Source: JBBDIP01 sp964602455
GTDB lineage: Bacteria > Bacillota > Sulfobacillia > Fermentithermobacillales > Fermentithermobacillaceae
DNA length: 5,348 bases
Reading direction: 5' to 3'
Assembly: GCA_964602455.1 (NCBI GenBank)
Contig: CAZRRG010000124.1
Span: forward strand, 1 to 5,348
Numbering within the stretch: the first letter of the stretch is position 1; each line of letters starts with the position of its first letter. The notes under the pieces were generated by a model that was not told the origin of the DNA, did no database searches, and was given only the letters and a program-made list of their open reading frames with translations. This document shows, piece after piece, positions 1-5,348 of this stretch. The position numbers were made by a program, and so were the translations under genes.

Positions 1-1502
1 TTGCCCAGCAGGTAGCTGGACTGGTAGGTGGGGCTGGTGGTGTACCTCAGGGCCTCGCCCGACGCCATGTGGTGCTCCATCCGCACCTTCTCCATCAAGA
101 GGCGGGTTGCTTCCTCGAGGCTCATGCCGCCCACGTGGAGCCCTACATCTATGACCACCCTCACGGCGCGCCACAGCGCGTTCTTTAGGTTGATGAGGGT
201 CGTGGCGGGATCCGAGAGATAGCCCTGCTCAGCCATAAGAACCTCAGTGTACAGGCCCCATCCCTCAATGAACACCGTGGACCTGAACTGCTTGCGCAGG
301 TCCGATGCCCCTATCTTGGCCAGGCACGACTGCAGGTGGTGTCCAGGGATGAGTTCGTGGAAAGCGATGGTCCGCTGGAATGCGTAGCAGTTGTCCTGCA
401 GGTGCTGTTCCTGCTTCTCCGGGCTAGCGTTGAGGTCGATGGGAGTGATGCACAGGGCGCTGTCAAAACTGTCGACGAACGGCGGGCTTACGCGCATGTG
501 CCCCAGGGGATGGGTAGCCCGCGAGTACTCGGCCACCGGGATGACGTCCCACGTCTGGCCTTCGGGTATGGTGATGAGGTCCTTTTCCCTCACAAAGGCC
601 TCGGCGAGTTTGCCTTCATTGCGGTAGGAATCCAAAAGGTTTTCGGCAGTGGGATGATCCTTCTTGTACTCCTCGATGAGTTCGGTCCAGTGCTTGTTTG
701 GGTTAATGGACGCGGCCGCCTTCACCAGGGACGCCTCATACTCTGCTACCTTGGCCTCGCCGAACGCGCGGAGCTCGTCGGCCGTCATGTCTATCATGTG
801 GATCTTCTGCAGGACCCGCTCAAAGTGGGTGCGACCGCAGGCAAACCGTCCCTTGGCTATCGGACGGATCTCGTTGAGGTACCGTCCGAACTCCTCGACC
901 GCGGCCAAGGACTCCTGGCACAGGCGAAGGAGGGTGCTGTCGTCCTTGCCAACAGACTTGGCGAAGGCGATAACCGAACCTTCGATCAGGCGCTTATGCC
1001 CCGACACGGAGCCCAGCGCGATGCCTATCCACTCGGGAGGAACGTCCTTGGCCACAAGGTCCCGCTTGGCAGCCGCCAGGAACGCCGGCACTTGAGACAG
1101 CCGTTTGACAATGGCTTCGATCCTGCTTTCCGGTGAAGCCCATTCTCTCGCCACCAGGACGTGCAAGCCGCTGTTTATCGCCGAAAGGTACCAGTTGGGG
1201 TCAATCCTCCACTCCTGTATCTCCGGCTCCTTTGCCAGGCGCACATCGATGTTGGCGACCGCGACCTCGGCGTCGATGCGCTCTGACCTGGACAGAGACG
1301 ACCCTGCAAGGAGCTCCTTGAGTTCCGCGGAGTACCGGGCAAGACGCCTATCCAAGTCCTCCCGCTCTTGATGGTCAACCGGGGGCAGTTTGTCATCGAA
1401 CAGAGTTATTCCCATGCCGCTGGCGTTCACCGGGTCCAAACGCCATAGGGTCTTAAGGAGGTCTTTGCTGATCTCTTCCATGCGGGTCATCAGCCTTCTC
1501 AT
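1..1502 (-). CDS. DUF885 family putative metal-dependent peptidase, C-terminus cut by window edge
   Basis: About 500 residues read without a stop from an ATG at 1502 to the left edge. The DUF885 signature is clear: HELIPGHHLQ at residues 382-391, then EGWGLY starting at E413, then an arginine/tyrosine-rich RYTTSPTYQSSYLLG near the edge. In this family the HExxPGH histidines plus the later glutamate resemble a gluzincin metallopeptidase site. Hydrolysis of peptides or a related amide is therefore likely, but the substrate is unknown. The usual family length is about 550-600 residues, so roughly the last 50-100 are missing. I see no signal peptide or membrane segment, which suggests a cytoplasmic enzyme. 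The start is uncertain: in-frame ATGs at 1502, 1490 and 1481 and a GTG at 1535 are possible, with purine-rich AGAAAGG directly abutting the 1502 ATG. An in-frame stop at 1542-1544 bounds it upstream. It lies 74 bases downstream of the membrane cluster on the same strand. Confidence 0.9.
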   Translation of the reverse strand, partial: MRRLMTRMEEISKDLLKTLWRLDPVNASGMGITLFDDKLPPVDHQEREDLDRRLARYSAELKELLAGSSLSRSERIDAEVAVANIDVRLAKEPEIQEWRIDPNWYLSAINSGLHVLVAREWASPESRIEAIVKRLSQVPAFLAAAKRDLVAKDVPPEWIGIALGSVSGHKRLIEGSVIAFAKSVGKDDSTLLRLCQESLAAVEEFGRYLNEIRPIAKGRFACGRTHFERVLQKIHMIDMTADELRAFGEAKVAEYEASLVKAAASINPNKHWTELIEEYKKDHPTAENLLDSYRNEGKLAEAFVREKDLITIPEGQTWDVIPVAEYSRATHPLGHMRVSPPFVDSFDSALCITPIDLNASPEKQEQHLQDNCYAFQRTIAFHELIPGHHLQSCLAKIGASDLRKQFRSTVFIEGWGLYTEVLMAEQGYLSDPATTLINLKNALWRAVRVVIDVGLHVGGMSLEEATRLLMEKVRMEHHMASGEALRYTTSPTYQSSYLLG

Positions 1503-1576
1503 CCTTTCTGGGCGCTGCGAGCGCCGCCCCCACACAGCCTGCTACCGGCAGGGACGGCACTCGCAGGTGAACTACT
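1503..1576 (-). other. spacer between membrane cluster and DUF885 gene, with two short inverted repeats
   Basis: This is the only spacer after gene D. It holds two adjacent inverted repeats: CCTGC-TACCG-GCAGG (1538-1552) and GGCGCT-GCG-AGCGCC (1511-1525). The second is a perfect six-base-pair GC stem with a three-base loop, ending eight bases before the 1502 ATG. Neither is followed by a T-tract on the transcribed strand, so this is not a canonical intrinsic terminator. The stems could attenuate read-through, stabilise the upstream mRNA end, or mask the start of the peptidase gene. I see no convincing sigma-70 promoter here. Confidence 0.5.
1511..1525 (-). repeat. perfect 6-bp GC inverted repeat
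   Basis: GGCGCTGCGAGCGCC folds as a six-base-pair stem with a GCG loop (CGC on the transcribed strand). It sits immediately upstream of the DUF885 start region. There is no following T-run, so a Rho-independent terminator is not supported. In this GC-rich sequence such a short stem could also arise by chance. Confidence 0.45.
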
Positions 1577-2197
1577 CTACCTAACCAGGCCGAGCCAATC
1601 CTTCAGGAGGAACTGGAAGCGCACGAGCGTGACGCTTATCCGGCCCATAACCGTGTCCCCGAACAGCGCTCCGAAGGCGACCATCAGGTAGAATCTACCG
1701 ATGACTCCGAACACCTTGACGGGACCGGTCTTCTTGACGGTGAAGAAGAAGTACATGAGAACCGAGACCACACCCAGCACCACGATCCAGTTGTTCACGG
1801 TGGCGCCGATGTCGCCGGGGACCCACAGCGGAAGCATGGTGGCCCTGGCCTGGGAGAGGAACATCGGCTTCAGGTTCTTGGTAAGCACGTAGGCCGCGCC
1901 GATGCCCATGAGGAACGACATCGAGTACCTTGCGAGCCACGCGTACTTCTTCGAGTAACGGAAGTACATGAGAGCAGCGAGCACTAGAGGGATGAGGAGA
2001 GAGTACTCGCCCGCGGCCAACCTTCCGACCAGCGTCGGCTTCTGGTAGTTGAACCAGTTGACGACGAGTGTGTAGCCGGCGAGGATCGCCACGAACGCCG
2101 ATTCCAGCACCCGGTAAACGGGGTTGTCCTTGAATAGGATGCTGTAGGTGCCAATTGTCGCGAAGGCGCCGATCCAGACCCAGATATCGCTAGACAT
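1577..2197 (-). CDS. gene D: six-helix integral membrane protein, uncharacterised
   Basis: This 206-residue, very hydrophobic protein has helices near residues 5-22, 29-50, 65-80, 86-105, 135-153 and 163-182, with a possible further amphipathic stretch at the C-terminus. The first loop carries FKDNPVYRVLE and the start of the next helix reads ILAGYTL. I recall this KDNP-x-Y-(K/R)-x-x-E pattern from uncharacterised membrane proteins encoded beside DUF6754 genes. Basic residues cluster in alternate loops (RYSKKYAWLAR at 80-90, VKKTGPVK at 154-161), which predicts an extracytoplasmic N-terminus. I chose the ATG at 2197 rather than the in-frame ATG at 2215 because GGAGGTG (2213-2207) lies exactly nine bases before it. 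The start overlaps the end of gene C by eight bases (ATGTCTAG), a typical translational-coupling arrangement. Function is unknown; it is most likely a membrane subunit working with A, B and C. Confidence 0.85.
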   Translation of the reverse strand: MSSDIWVWIGAFATIGTYSILFKDNPVYRVLESAFVAILAGYTLVVNWFNYQKPTLVGRLAAGEYSLLIPLVLAALMYFRYSKKYAWLARYSMSFLMGIGAAYVLTKNLKPMFLSQARATMLPLWVPGDIGATVNNWIVVLGVVSVLMYFFFTVKKTGPVKVFGVIGRFYLMVAFGALFGDTVMGRISVTLVRFQFLLKDWLGLVR

Positions 2198-3038
2198 TGC
2201 CCTTGCCACCTCCATTGGCCCTCTTGTTGACGAAGTACCCGACGTTCCCGAGGATGACGAAGATGACGATGGTCAGGTTCATGAACGACTGGATGTCCAT
2301 TCCGGTCATCGCCGAACCCATGTTGCCCGAGATCTTCTCGTACTCGGCTCCGCCCCTAAGCGACGCAAGCATGGCCACGAGCTGGCCGGACCCAAGGTAG
2401 GGCATGGTGATTGCGACCGATGAGGCCGGCAGAGCCGCGATCATAGGTACGTTGTACGGGTCAGTGACCATCTTGATGTACTCAGGAGTTCCGGGAGTGC
2501 CGATCGTGAGCCCGAAGATGAGGTCGACATCCTGTATCTTGGTCAGGCTCTTGGCCAGAGGGTAGGAATCGATCGGGTCACCGAAGTAGTCCACTCCCCC
2601 GACGGCATCCGGAAGGTTGACCGTGAGCTGCTGCAACCACACCTGCCCGCCCGGGCGGTACCCGAGGTTCAGGTAGTCGACTCCGTACTGCTTGTCAGGG
2701 AAATCGGGAGCGACAACCGCGATTAGCCGTTCCATCATGGCTCCGCCTTCAGGCCACATGCCGCCTGCGACAACGCGGAGGTTCTTCTCCATGCAGTGCC
2801 TGAAAACGGCAATTCCGGTTGGTTCTATTTCTGAAGCCGCCGCGGCCTGGTAGTCCATGCCGAACCAGACAATCGATCCGGGCGGAAGAGCGTCGATGGT
2901 CTCAAAGGCTTTGGTGGTCTGATCGCCGATGTCCAGAGCAAGCCCGACCGGCCGCATGATCGCGACGCAGAACACGACCATCTGGAAGACGAAGATCCAC
3001 CGCCTGTCTAGTGAGTCTAGTCGCTTGAAGAAAGACAT
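2190..3038 (-). CDS. gene C: membrane-anchored protein with large extracytoplasmic domain, uncharacterised
   Basis: This 282-residue protein starts at the ATG at 3038, nine bases after GGAGGTG (3054-3048); the upstream in-frame GTG at 3050 lies within that site. A basic N-terminus (FKRLDSLDRR) precedes a membrane segment at about 14-35. A mostly soluble domain follows at about 36-250, then a second membrane segment at 251-271 and a basic tail (NKRANGGGKG). The positive-inside rule places both termini in the cytoplasm and the domain outside. Distinctive stretches are GYRPGGQVWLQQL (126-138), DLIFGLTIGTPGTPEYIK (172-189) and YLGSGQLVAMLASLRGGAEYE (214-234). From memory, the GYxxGG and GQLxxxLxxLRGxAEYE patterns recur in hypothetical proteins encoded with DUF6754. 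I see no lipobox, catalytic triad or metal motif I can name. It follows gene B by 24 bases and overlaps gene D by eight. Function is unknown. Confidence 0.87.
   Translation of the reverse strand: MSFFKRLDSLDRRWIFVFQMVVFCVAIMRPVGLALDIGDQTTKAFETIDALPPGSIVWFGMDYQAAAASEIEPTGIAVFRHCMEKNLRVVAGGMWPEGGAMMERLIAVVAPDFPDKQYGVDYLNLGYRPGGQVWLQQLTVNLPDAVGGVDYFGDPIDSYPLAKSLTKIQDVDLIFGLTIGTPGTPEYIKMVTDPYNVPMIAALPASSVAITMPYLGSGQLVAMLASLRGGAEYEKISGNMGSAMTGMDIQSFMNLTIVIFVILGNVGYFVNKRANGGGKGNV
2207..2213 (-). promoter_or_regulatory. ribosome binding site of gene D
   Basis: GGAGGTG lies inside the 3' end of gene C, nine bases before the ATG at 2197. It rules out the longer start at 2215, whose ATG overlaps the site itself. 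Its position within C suggests that translation of D depends on ribosomes finishing C. Confidence 0.8.
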
Positions 3039-3047
3039 CTCTTGCCA

Positions 3048-3054
3048 CACCTCC
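3048..3054 (-). promoter_or_regulatory. ribosome binding site of gene C
   Basis: GGAGGTG, part of GGAGGAGGTG, lies nine bases before the ATG at 3038. It decides the start against the GTG at 3050, which overlaps the site. Gene B ends just upstream with tandem in-frame stops TAA TAG, so this start is not coupled by overlap but lies close enough for reinitiation. Confidence 0.8.
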
Positions 3055-3062
3055 TCCGTCTA

Positions 3063-3683
3063 TTAGTCAGCGGCACCCATGAAGCTGCGTTCCAGCCCGG
3101 TGAGCATCCGTAGAGCCAGGACGACGCCGCCGATCGCGGCGCCCATCTCAATCGCCCTCATTCCTGCAAGAGTGGGCGTGCCGACAATCCACGCGGCCCA
3201 CTTGGGCAGAAGCGGAGAGATGGCTGATCCGAGCGTTACACGGCCGATCATCACGACGATCGCCGCGATCAGGAGGACCGCGGAGTCGAAGCTCTTGGCG
3301 CGGAACGCGCGGTAGGCCGCTGAACCAATCCAGAAGGTCAACGTCGAGTAGATGGTCATCAGGATTGGAGTAAGGATGTTGTTGTAGATGAGGTTAAACG
3401 CGACGTTCTTCAGCCCGCCGATGAGGCCGAGCGCGATGTACCCGTAAAGAATCACAAGCAGTATTGCGTTATATATCCATCCATCGGCCTTGCGCAGGAC
3501 CTGGCGTCCGTTCACCTGAGTAAGGCTGATGACGCCGACCAGGCTGGTGAAGCCGACGACTACTTGGTACCAGTCATCGAGAGTCTGTTGCACTGGCTCG
3601 AGGCTTGAGCCGGCGATCATCACGCTTAGGATGTACACTACGCCGGCGATAACCAGGAGCGCTATTGGCCCTTCCCTTTTCAC
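3063..3683 (-). CDS. gene B: six-helix integral membrane protein, uncharacterised
   Basis: This 206-residue protein starts at a GTG at 3683, supported by AAGGAGG (3698-3692) eight bases upstream. Helices are near residues 7-24, 38-54, 70-90, 102-125, 134-152 and 176-193. Basic charge falls at the N-terminus (MKR), after helix 2 (NGRQVLRK) and after helix 4 (YRAFRAK), giving a consistent six-helix model with both ends in the cytoplasm. Stretches resembling a recurring uncharacterised family are IYNNILTP (99-106), AAYRAFRAKSFDSAVLLIAA (122-141), MIGR (145-148) and the C-terminal GLERSFMG (196-203). I recall close variants of these (for example YRAFRAR and GIERSYLGG) in hypothetical proteins next to DUF6754 genes. 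It follows gene A by 13 bases. No catalytic or transport signature is visible, and the function is unknown. Confidence 0.86.
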   Translation of the reverse strand: MKREGPIALLVIAGVVYILSVMIAGSSLEPVQQTLDDWYQVVVGFTSLVGVISLTQVNGRQVLRKADGWIYNAILLVILYGYIALGLIGGLKNVAFNLIYNNILTPILMTIYSTLTFWIGSAAYRAFRAKSFDSAVLLIAAIVVMIGRVTLGSAISPLLPKWAAWIVGTPTLAGMRAIEMGAAIGGVVLALRMLTGLERSFMGAAD

Positions 3684-3691
3684 GCGTTTCC

Positions 3692-3698
3692 CCTCCTT
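3692..3698 (-). promoter_or_regulatory. ribosome binding site of gene B, overlapping the stop of gene A
   Basis: AAGGAGG shares two bases with the TAA stop of gene A (3699-3697) and lies eight bases before the GTG at 3683. It supports a GTG start and tight coupling between A and B. Confidence 0.78.
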
Positions 3699-4449
3699 AC
3701 TTCGTCATCAGGTCGATCAAGGCTTGGTTTCCGAACGTCGCCAGAATGGCGCCGGCAAGCACGACGACCATTCCCAGCATCTTGCCCCAGTCCTGAACGA
3801 TGAGGCCGCCTGTGGTGGAAGGCTCCGGGTTCAGGTAGGCAGAGGCAGCGAATATCTCTTGCCCGATAAGCGTGTAGTCGCAGGCCGCGACGAAGAACGG
3901 TATCTGGTTGGTCGACGCGGTACCGGCGATCTGCATTGCGCCGCTACGGTTTCCAGCCTCGGCGAGGAACAGCGCTTCGGCCCAGAATGCTCCGAATAGG
4001 ATCTGAGCGGAAACCTTCTCACGCTCCATGATGCCCGTGATACCGGCAGCCCAGGCCCAGTTCTGTTCGTTGATGAAGCGCACATCGGTCTCTCTGTACT
4101 TGTCGCCCTTGCCCTTGGAGAGATAGGCCTGGCGGGTGACAGCCTCGGCTACCGTGTAGACCACGGGGACTCCCAGCGGAACAACGATGCGGGTGTCGTA
4201 CTCGGCGCACTGCTTGGCCGCGTACTCCAGCACCGGGAGCGCCGCGTAGGTCTGAGCGTCAGCGAGGTCTCCCTTTCCGGGAACGAACATGATCGGGGTT
4301 CCGAGCTCGGTGGCCCTCCCGATCGCTTCATCAATAGCAGCAAGCCCTGCGATTTTGTGAATAACGGGGATCTTCTTGCCGGCCTTCGCCCTACCTACGA
4401 GCACGACCAGCGCGATGCCCATAAGCAGCTCGAGGACCAGGGTAACAAC
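3697..4449 (-). CDS. gene A: DUF6754-type membrane protein, 5' end lost in assembly gap
   Basis: The frame is open from the gap to a TAA at 3697, giving 250 visible residues. The ATG at 4422 is not a convincing start: no ribosome binding site precedes it and it would cut the first membrane helix, which runs through VVTLVLELLMGIALVVLVG. That helix is followed by basic RAKAGKK, so the next domain is predicted to be cytoplasmic. Numbering from the 4422 Met, the domain includes DEAIGRATELGTPIMFVPG (31-49) and a highly characteristic block at 139-197 containing AEALFLAEAG, MQIAGT and IPFFVAACDYTLIGQEIFAA. I recognise this block from DUF6754 proteins. A second helix at about 214-230 ends the protein. 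The true start is probably only a few residues into the gap, because GGAGGTG lies nine bases before the gap edge. It is the first gene of the A-B-C-D unit. Function is unknown; no nucleotide-binding or protease motif is evident. Confidence 0.85.
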   Translation of the reverse strand, partial: VVTLVLELLMGIALVVLVGRAKAGKKIPVIHKIAGLAAIDEAIGRATELGTPIMFVPGKGDLADAQTYAALPVLEYAAKQCAEYDTRIVVPLGVPVVYTVAEAVTRQAYLSKGKGDKYRETDVRFINEQNWAWAAGITGIMEREKVSAQILFGAFWAEALFLAEAGNRSGAMQIAGTASTNQIPFFVAACDYTLIGQEIFAASAYLNPEPSTTGGLIVQDWGKMLGMVVVLAGAILATFGNQALIDLMTK

Positions 4450-4459
4450 NNNNNNNNNN
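4450..4459. other. assembly gap (10 N)
   Basis: Ten N bases interrupt the 5' end of gene A. The round number suggests a nominal scaffold gap rather than a measured length. The reading frames of the flanks agree with this: both candidate starts on the far side (an ATG at 4477 and a predicted ATG at the gap edge, 4459) share a frame that would join gene A only if the real gap were a multiple of three. Confidence 0.95.
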
Positions 4460-4539
4460 TTCGGTCTCCACCTCCATAACCTTGGGTATCTAGAACAAGC
4501 CGGTTTCGAATGCCCAGTACCTCCCCCCTCAGGCCCCCT
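4460..4539 (-). other. leader between aminotransferase gene and gene A
   Basis: This untranslated stretch follows the aminotransferase TGA. On the transcribed strand it holds a purine-rich region (GAGGGGGGAGGT near 4528-4517) that resembles a ribosome binding site but has no ATG, GTG or TTG at a suitable distance, and then the real-looking GGAGGTG at 4475-4469. I see no clear intrinsic terminator and no convincing -35/-10 pair, so read-through from the aminotransferase gene is possible. Confidence 0.5.
4469..4475 (-). promoter_or_regulatory. ribosome binding site pointing into the gap, probably for gene A
   Basis: GGAGGTG is followed by exactly nine known bases before the first N. The same motif and nine-base spacing precede the starts of genes C and D, so the lost start codon of gene A is predicted at the gap edge. 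As with gene D, an in-frame ATG overlaps the 5' side of the site (4477-4475, ATGGAGGTGG). Confidence 0.7.
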
Positions 4540-5348
4540 TCACACAAGTCCTTTTGATGCGGCCAGGTTCAGGAGCACAGACCTTACTCTCCCGAGGGAG
4601 GCGCGAGCTCTGTCTTCGTCGGCGATCGCGCCGTGCACGATACGGAGATGCCCCGCTCCCCCTTTCCCGTAGGCCTTTCCGTCGTTAACTGCGACTTTGG
4701 CGTCACGTATGAGCAGGTCCGCGATCTCCGTTGAGTCACCCAAACGGGATACGTTGACCCAAGAGATGAAGCCGCACTCGGGCATCCGCATGCTGACACC
4801 CGGAATGTCGTGGAGCATCTCGTAGACCAGCTTCCTGCGGTTGTCGTTGACCTCGCGGTAGCTGTCCACGAAGCTGAGGTCGCGGAGGGCAGCAATCGCG
4901 CCCGCCTGGGACGCGGTGGAGGTTGCTCCAACGACCGATACCGCTCCGCCGTAGAGGACGTCCATCACATCCTCATCAGCGACGATGTAACCGACTCTGA
5001 ACCCGCTGAGGCCCATGCCCTTGGACAGTGAGAAGACGGAGAGCGTCCTCTCCCACATGCCTGGCAACATGGCCGGGTCCACGAGCTCGATGCCGTCGAA
5101 TATGTGGTCCTCAAACGCCTGATCCACGACAAGGACCAGGTCATTCTCAACAATGAAGCGAGCCAGTTCGACGAGGCCCTCGCGCCTGAACACCGTAGCG
5201 GTCGGGTTGTTCGGGTGAGTTAGGATGACCATCTTGGTCTTGGGCGTAAGCCTCTTCTGGAACTCACTGATATCCAGCTGGTAGCCGGTCTCCTCACGCA
5301 ACGGGACGTGGACGGGCACGCCGCCGAGCAGCTCCGGGACGACGAAGT
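4540..5348 (-). CDS. fold-type I PLP-dependent aminotransferase, N-terminus cut by window edge
   Basis: About 268 residues are visible and run off the right edge; the GTG at 5319 is an internal valine, because nine codons upstream (FVVPELLGG) also fit the family. Numbering from that valine, the class I/II landmarks appear in order: NNPTA at 37-41 (the NPTG loop), D66 of VVDQAF (pyridine-nitrogen contact), S99-K100 of SLSKG (K100 forms the Schiff base with PLP), R108 of GFRVGY, and R226 of GHLRI (substrate carboxylate contact). The family is usually 380-400 residues, so about 120 N-terminal residues are missing. It should transfer an amino group between an amino acid and a 2-oxo acid in the cytoplasm; the specific substrate cannot be read from the sequence. 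Two landmark changes stand out: DQAF replaces the usual D-x-x-Y, and NPTA replaces NPTG. It is co-directional with gene A, 80 bases before the gap. Confidence 0.92.
   Translation of the reverse strand, partial: FVVPELLGGVPVHVPLREETGYQLDISEFQKRLTPKTKMVILTHPNNPTATVFRREGLVELARFIVENDLVLVVDQAFEDHIFDGIELVDPAMLPGMWERTLSVFSLSKGMGLSGFRVGYIVADEDVMDVLYGGAVSVVGATSTASQAGAIAALRDLSFVDSYREVNDNRRKLVYEMLHDIPGVSMRMPECGFISWVNVSRLGDSTEIADLLIRDAKVAVNDGKAYGKGGAGHLRIVHGAIADEDRARASLGRVRSVLLNLAASKGLV

Noticed and set aside
336..1136. Long plus-strand open frame of 266 codons
   Set aside because: It lies wholly antisense to the DUF885 gene, whose HELIPGHHLQ and EGWGLY motifs prove the minus strand is coding. The plus-strand translation has no recognisable domain.
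664..1371. Further plus-strand open frames of 88-143 codons
   Set aside because: They overlap each other and the DUF885 gene in antisense, with low-complexity Ser/Arg-rich translations typical of shadow frames in GC-rich genes.
1511..1525. Intrinsic terminator after gene D
   Set aside because: The stem is only six base pairs and no T-run follows it on the transcribed strand.
2198..2215. Longer start for gene D at the ATG at 2215
   Set aside because: That ATG overlaps the GGAGGTG ribosome binding site that is ideally spaced for the ATG at 2197, and the six added residues are polar and do not extend the first helix.
1577..3683. Genes B and D as paralogues from a duplication
   Set aside because: Both are 206 residues with six helices, but their motifs and loops do not line up and their predicted orientations are opposite, so equal length appears coincidental.
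3529..3999. Plus-strand open frame of 156 codons spanning genes A and B
   Set aside because: It is antisense to both real genes and crosses their junction; the protein has no membrane or domain logic.
4376..4672. Plus-strand open frame running through the N gap
   Set aside because: It includes undetermined residues and is antisense to gene A, the leader and the aminotransferase C-terminus; it is an artefact of the gap.

Overview
This looks like a fragment of a moderately GC-rich bacterial chromosome, probably from a metagenome-assembled or draft genome, because positions 4450-4459 are an assembly gap. Strong, well-spaced GGAGGTG-type ribosome binding sites and many GTG starts would suit an anaerobic Bacillota-like organism. 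No rRNA or marker gene is present, so the taxonomy is a weak guess. Every gene I can support lies on the minus strand, so transcription runs from high to low coordinates. There are no tRNAs, rRNAs, CRISPR arrays, insertion sequences or phage genes.

In transcription order: (1) 5348-4540, the C-terminal two thirds of a fold-type I PLP-dependent aminotransferase. (2) An untranslated leader of about 80 bases (4539-4460) ending in a strong ribosome binding site that points into the gap. (3) A tight four-gene cluster of membrane proteins: A, a DUF6754-type protein (from the gap to 3697); B, a six-helix membrane protein (3683-3063); C, an extracytoplasmic domain between two membrane anchors (3038-2190); and D, another six-helix membrane protein (2197-1577). 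Spacings are 13 and 24 bases, then an 8-base overlap, so this is almost certainly one translationally linked unit. (4) A 74-base spacer with two short inverted repeats (1576-1503). (5) From 1502 off the left edge, a DUF885-family putative metal-dependent peptidase with an intact HELIPGHH motif.

The most interesting part is the A-B-C-D cluster. From memory, relatives of these four proteins recur together in unrelated bacterial phyla, yet I know of no assigned function. Charge distribution predicts that A places its conserved domain in the cytoplasm and C places its domain outside, with B and D as polytopic membrane partners. That is the layout expected of a membrane-spanning complex. The flanking aminotransferase and peptidase could hint at amino-acid or peptide metabolism, but adjacency is the only evidence and the spacer before the peptidase makes co-transcription uncertain.
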